This document shows positions 7,041-10,495 of a DNA stretch of 10,495 nucleotides, piece after piece; the stretch's first letter is position 1; each line of letters opens with the position of its first letter. Made by a program: the position numbers and the translations under genes. The DNA lies in assembly GCA_016929175.1 (NCBI GenBank), contig JAFGJI010000090.1, forward strand, positions 1 through 10,495, read 5' to 3'. The notes beneath the pieces were generated by a model. That model was not told the DNA's origin. It worked only from the letters and a program-made list of their open reading frames with translations, and did not search any database. The DNA comes from Thermoplasmatota archaeon (GTDB lineage: Archaea > Thermoplasmatota > Penumbrarchaeia > Penumbrarchaeales > Penumbrarchaeaceae).

Positions 7041-10000
7041 TGCTCCTCACTCCTGTCCCTCCCTCCCGGGGCGGGACCCATCGATACCGGAAGAAGGGCT
7101 TTCGGCCTGGTTCTTTCCCCACTGCGTCCGGGTAGGTCCCGCCCGCGAGCCGGGGCCGCCCTTCTGTTATCGAGCCTTCGGGTCCTGCAGGAGCTTGTTG
7201 AATACAGGTCGGAAGGAGCTTTCCGATCGGGCTCGATACCCAGGACCTCGAGGAGACCTTTTTCCTCCATTATCATCCGGTCCCTCAATCTCTTCCACAC
7301 CAGGAAGGCAAGCACCAGCATAAGCAGCAGGATCGATACAAGGACCGTGAGGAATAAGGGGAGGCTTGTCCCGCTCACGGAAATGCGCTTTTGGAATGTG
7401 CTGGACTCCCCATCTTCATCCACCACCGTAAGCTTGACCTTGTACGTTCCCCCGAATGCATAATCATGCTCCATTCGCGGCTCCGAGGTTGCCCTTGAAT
7501 CCCCGTCCCCGAAATCCCACCGGAATTCCAGGCCTTCCAGATCCCATGGGTCGTCAGTGGAGAGCGAGGCATTGAATTTCACGGTCCCTTTCTTTTCATC
7601 GTACTCGAAGGCTGCGATCGGCGGCCTGTTCTTGACGCTTGCCGTGATCTCGGTGCTGTCCACACCGCCGTACCCGTCGCTGACCGTGAGGTTCACCCTG
7701 ATCAGACCCGAGACCATGAACCTGTGGACCGCTATCTGATCGTATATCCGTCTCCCGTCCCCCATATCCCATGTGAAGTTCAGCATGTCGTTCTGATCGG
7801 GATCGAAGGAGAGGTCCCCGGGTATCCTGACGATGTCTCCCTCGTTCACATAGAAGGTCACCTTGAGCTCCCCGGAGAAATTGGCAGGGGCGCCGTTGAC
7901 CAGTATGTTATCTCTGTCGATAAGTGCGGAAGGTTGGGAATTCAGGACGGTGATCTTTCCGGTCCTCGAGGATACGAGACCGTTAACGTCGCGGACAACC
8001 ACCTTGTAAGTGAACTCGCCCCTTCTGCTGTAAGTATGCCTAACGAGCAGCCCGCTTACCTTGAAACCGTCACCGAGATCCCATTCCACGTAGAACTCAT
8101 CCCCGTCCGGATCGCTCCCTTTGTAAGTGAAAGTCACCTGTTCCCCCGCATGGACCTCGAGCGAGGAGACGCCTATATCGGTCGACGGAGGTCTGTTCAC
8201 CTTTATCGTCAAGGTATGACTTCCCACGGAGCCCTCCTTGTCGTATACCTTCAGCAGCACCGTGAAAGACCCGGTGGTCTCGAAAATGTGTGTGAAGACG
8301 GGGTCGCTCTTCTCGACGTAAGTATCGTCCGACATCGAGAGGGAATACGAGACTATCTCTCCGTCCTTGTCGTACGAGTCCGTCATGTCGAAGATCACCG
8401 TCTGACCCGGCACGACGACCCCGGAGGGGGAGACGCTCACCTCCACGATCGGGTTCATGTTCGTATGAAGATATCCTATGATCCTGTCCGCGAGAATGCG
8501 GTTCGATTCCCTCCCCATCATATCATCGTCGAGGATATCAGGAACGGAAACAACGATACGGCCCATACCGTACCAGTCGGAATACATTGACGTCAGCGGG
8601 GGCTCCGTGTAGTATACCGCTTTCTGGCCGCCGGAGATAAGGAAAGAACCGGTCGAGGTGCCGGTTATTAGGGGAAGGTTGCCGCCCAGCTCCGAATAGG
8701 AGTTCAGAGGATAGAAGCCGTTCACCGAACCCTCGGAGGTTGGTCTGATATCAAGGTTATCGAGAAGGAGCGATGCCAACGATGACTGATGGATGTCAAC
8801 AGGGTCGAGTATCAATAAAAACTCGCCTCCCTGCTCCAGGAAGTCAAGTAAGGCCTCCACCGTCGTCTGCGGGACCGGCTGGTCCGGAAGTATGAGGATG
8901 TATCCCTTGTAACCCGTCAGAGCTTCGGGCCCGACCTCTTCCAGACTTGTATCAACGACCATTCCCAGTTCCGCGAACTCCTTGATGAACAGCTCGTGGT
9001 CAGCGGTGTTCGAGTTCAGACCGTCGAGCAGGAACCGTGCCCCCACCCCCATAAGGGAGGACCATGGAGTTGCGGCGGGATAGGTCGCAGAATTGCCAAG
9101 GACATCCTCCACCACGACACGATACTCGATCCGAGCGCCCGGGGCAATTCCCGCAGGGGTCCCGCTGAAGGCCACCCACCCGCTGAAAGTTCCCTGGTCC
9201 CCCTGGACCAGGGGTTTGCTGTACCAGGAGGGCTTGCCCGTTTCCCTGTACTCGAGCCTCGGAACACCGTCAGGTCGTGTGATCTCTATCCCGGTGCTGT
9301 CACGTATGAAGAAAAGGAGACCTCCGGAGCTCGGTCCAACGCTTATCACCTCAGGGGGGTCGTGCCATACTTCGGGGGGCTGATCCTCCGGGGAGAACTC
9401 AATATGGCTGTAGCCGTCCGGTGGGAATTCCACGGCACCCCCGTATATCGAATAAACCTTGTAACGGTACTGAAGCCCCGTATCGGTTACGGGTTCGTAG
9501 GTACCGTAGAAGAGGCCTCCTGACCCTTGCAGTGTCAGGTTCACAGGATCGCCACCTTCAAGTATTTCCACGGTCACCTTGGTGATCCCTTCCGGAGTGG
9601 CGGTCCTCAGCTTGAAGTCCAATGATCCGGGTCTTTCCTCCGTCCAGTTCAGCAGCTCCGGTCTTGCGTCCATCTCCCTGACGTACAGCCTTGCGGCGTC
9701 ATCCCAGGCTGTGGTCTTCCCTATGAACAGATCCCCGTAATCCGGGTCGTCGAGGTTCACGGGGAAATAAATGCCCATCAAGCGGGATGCCGGAGGATGG
9801 TTCGCGCCTGCCCTCAGGTGGATGATGACATCCTCCTCGGTCTCAAGTATATATCTGGCAGCCACCCGGACCCTTGCAGGCGTCCTCTGTTCCCGGGACA
9901 GATACTGGCAGAACTGGTAGAGCTCGATGTAGCGATCGTTGTAAACGCGTCCATCCTTCCCGCTGGGTTTATCCACGGCATCGAGCAGAAGATCATAGAA

Positions 10001-10495
10001 CTCCCTTTCGCTGTGGGCGGAGTAGAACATCTCTTCGGCGAATGTGGAGAATGCAGGTACGAGCGATCCCCTGACCGCTCTCTGGTCTATCACGAAGAGG
10101 CTGGAGTATGAATATTTCGAAGCATAATCGTCCATGACAATGTCGACCACGGATGTTAGGCGGTCCTCCATCGTCATGTTCCCGTTGAAGATCATAGGGA
10201 GGCATCTATCGTAAGGCCAGCCTGCTGCGGGGATCTGATCGAAGGACCCTATGAAGTAATTGGAATGGTCCATGACCTCCATTGCCGCTTCCAGCATTCC
10301 CATCCAGCAAACGTCCAGGGAGATCACGTCCACGGGACGGCCTATGGTAGCATCGATGGCAGACCTGATCGCCCATCCCATATCGTCAGTGTCCATCCTC
10401 TTGGAACCCCCCAGGATCGAGGAGTCGTCTTCCATGAGGCCCGTCGCCGGTCCGCTTGCATGTCCGTGGAGGGTGATCATGTAATGGTCGGCAGG
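7037..10495 (-). CDS. Clostripain-family (C11) cysteine protease with Ig-like, GATase-like and four PKD domains, membrane-anchored (5'-truncated)
   Basis: Large surface or exported protein. The frame is open to the right edge (PADHY precedes the first Met at 10480), so signal sequence and N-terminus are missing. Numbered from that Met: C11 peptidase about 1-270 with catalytic His5 (ITLHGHASG) and Cys58 (VISLDVCWMG); two related beta-sandwich domains about 290-365 and 375-470; a Rossmann-like segment about 480-671 (GYKGYILILPDQP, FLEQGGEFLLILDP) resembling DUF4350/GATase-like domains; PKD domains about 678-762, 764-845, 850-950 and 952-1037, the last with the classic RWDFGDGDS; a transmembrane helix about 1040-1062, then KRLRDR. 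Topology puts the protease outside, hinged on PKD spacers. Clan CD C11 enzymes typically cut after Arg/Lys and may self-activate; substrate here is unknown. The last 57 residues (from 1091) are Arg/Pro-rich and unlike the rest, so the tail may be frameshifted: another frame ends ...VFNKLLQDPKAR with a TAA at 7167-7169. The stop overlaps the phosphoesterase start. Confidence 0.88.
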   Translation of the reverse strand, partial: PADHYMITLHGHASGPATGLMEDDSSILGGSKRMDTDDMGWAIRSAIDATIGRPVDVISLDVCWMGMLEAAMEVMDHSNYFIGSFDQIPAAGWPYDRCLPMIFNGNMTMEDRLTSVVDIVMDDYASKYSYSSLFVIDQRAVRGSLVPAFSTFAEEMFYSAHSEREFYDLLLDAVDKPSGKDGRVYNDRYIELYQFCQYLSREQRTPARVRVAARYILETEEDVIIHLRAGANHPPASRLMGIYFPVNLDDPDYGDLFIGKTTAWDDAARLYVREMDARPELLNWTEERPGSLDFKLRTATPEGITKVTVEILEGGDPVNLTLQGSGGLFYGTYEPVTDTGLQYRYKVYSIYGGAVEFPPDGYSHIEFSPEDQPPEVWHDPPEVISVGPSSGGLLFFIRDSTGIEITRPDGVPRLEYRETGKPSWYSKPLVQGDQGTFSGWVAFSGTPAGIAPGARIEYRVVVEDVLGNSATYPAATPWSSLMGVGARFLLDGLNSNTADHELFIKEFAELGMVVDTSLEEVGPEALTGYKGYILILPDQPVPQTTVEALLDFLEQGGEFLLILDPVDIHQSSLASLLLDNLDIRPTSEGSVNGFYPLNSYSELGGNLPLITGTSTGSFLISGGQKAVYYTEPPLTSMYSDWYGMGRIVVSVPDILDDDMMGRESNRILADRIIGYLHTNMNPIVEVSVSPSGVVVPGQTVIFDMTDSYDKDGEIVSYSLSMSDDTYVEKSDPVFTHIFETTGSFTVLLKVYDKEGSVGSHTLTIKVNRPPSTDIGVSSLEVHAGEQVTFTYKGSDPDGDEFYVEWDLGDGFKVSGLLVRHTYSRRGEFTYKVVVRDVNGLVSSRTGKITVLNSQPSALIDRDNILVNGAPANFSGELKVTFYVNEGDIVRIPGDLSFDPDQNDMLNFTWDMGDGRRIYDQIAVHRFMVSGLIRVNLTVSDGYGGVDSTEITASVKNRPPIAAFEYDEKKGTVKFNASLSTDDPWDLEGLEFRWDFGDGDSRATSEPRMEHDYAFGGTYKVKLTVVDEDGESSTFQKRISVSGTSLPLFLTVLVSILLLMLVLAFLVWKRLRDRMIMEEKGLLEVLGIEPDRKAPSDLYSTSSCRTRRLDNRRAAPARGRDLPGRSGERTRPKALLPVSMGPAPGGRDRSEEH
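9192..9213. repeat. Perfect GC-rich inverted repeat inside the protease gene
   Basis: CCCTGGTCC (9192-9200) and GGACCAGGG (9205-9213) are perfect inverted repeats of 9 bp separated by 4 bases. They could form a stable hairpin in the mRNA within the second beta-sandwich domain (encoding PLVQGDQG). They lie well inside an intact frame, so a terminator role is unlikely. This may be a coincidence of GC-rich coding sequence. Confidence 0.6.

Noticed and set aside
6360..7463. Long + strand open frame (367 codons) opposite the phosphoesterase and protease tail
   Set aside because: Its translation has no recognisable motif, while the opposite strand encodes all metallophosphoesterase motifs and the PKD/membrane segment. 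It is an antisense shadow.
7724..8590. + strand open frame of 288 codons opposite the PKD region
   Set aside because: It is antisense to clear PKD domains, with no promoter and a His/Arg/Asp-rich translation typical of reverse-strand shadow.
8996..9523. + strand open frame of 175 codons within the protease gene
   Set aside because: The opposite strand is a continuous 1,150-codon frame with assignable domains; this has low-complexity shadow composition.

Overview
The window reads as a stretch of archaeal chromosome, most likely from the Euryarchaeota and probably a Thermoplasmata-type lineage. This placement is inferred from gene content and promoter style; there is no rRNA or tRNA to confirm it. 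The supporting signs are TATA-like boxes about 26-30 nt ahead of start codons with no Shine-Dalgarno (leaderless starts), a paralogue of the archaeal/eukaryotic class-1 release factor, frequent AGG and ATA codons, and large surface proteins built from a clostripain-type protease plus PKD domains and a C-terminal membrane anchor. Coding density is very high. No gap exceeds about 90 bp, and I see no RNA genes, insertion sequences, CRISPR array or other mobile element.

Layout. The + strand carries the 3' part of a type I glutamine synthetase (1-1466, cut by the left edge). After 85 bp with a TATA box comes a membrane sensor histidine kinase with an extracytoplasmic amino-acid-type solute-binding domain (1552-3324). 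It converges, with only 36 bp between stops, on a block of four - strand genes. Read in transcription order (right to left) these are: a very large clostripain-family (C11) protease/PKD surface protein cut by the right edge (7037-10495); a metallophosphoesterase whose TTG start overlaps the protease stop as TTGA (6351-7040); a secreted, membrane-anchored protein with two related beta-rich domains and one EF-hand calcium loop (4562-6283); and an eRF1-superfamily protein resembling Vms1/Ankzf1-type peptidyl-tRNA hydrolases (3361-4518).

How they may work together. The glutamine synthetase and histidine kinase could form a nitrogen or amino-acid-sensing neighbourhood, but there is no response regulator in view. 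The protease and the EF-hand protein are both exported and anchored by a C-terminal helix, so this is partly a cell-surface locus. The release-factor-like protein is cytosolic, has its own promoter, and probably acts on stalled ribosomes. The most interesting points are that protein's GGMSQ motif in place of GGQ, the composite architecture of the protease and its odd basic tail (possible frameshift), and the contrast between leaderless first genes and the overlap-coupled downstream gene.
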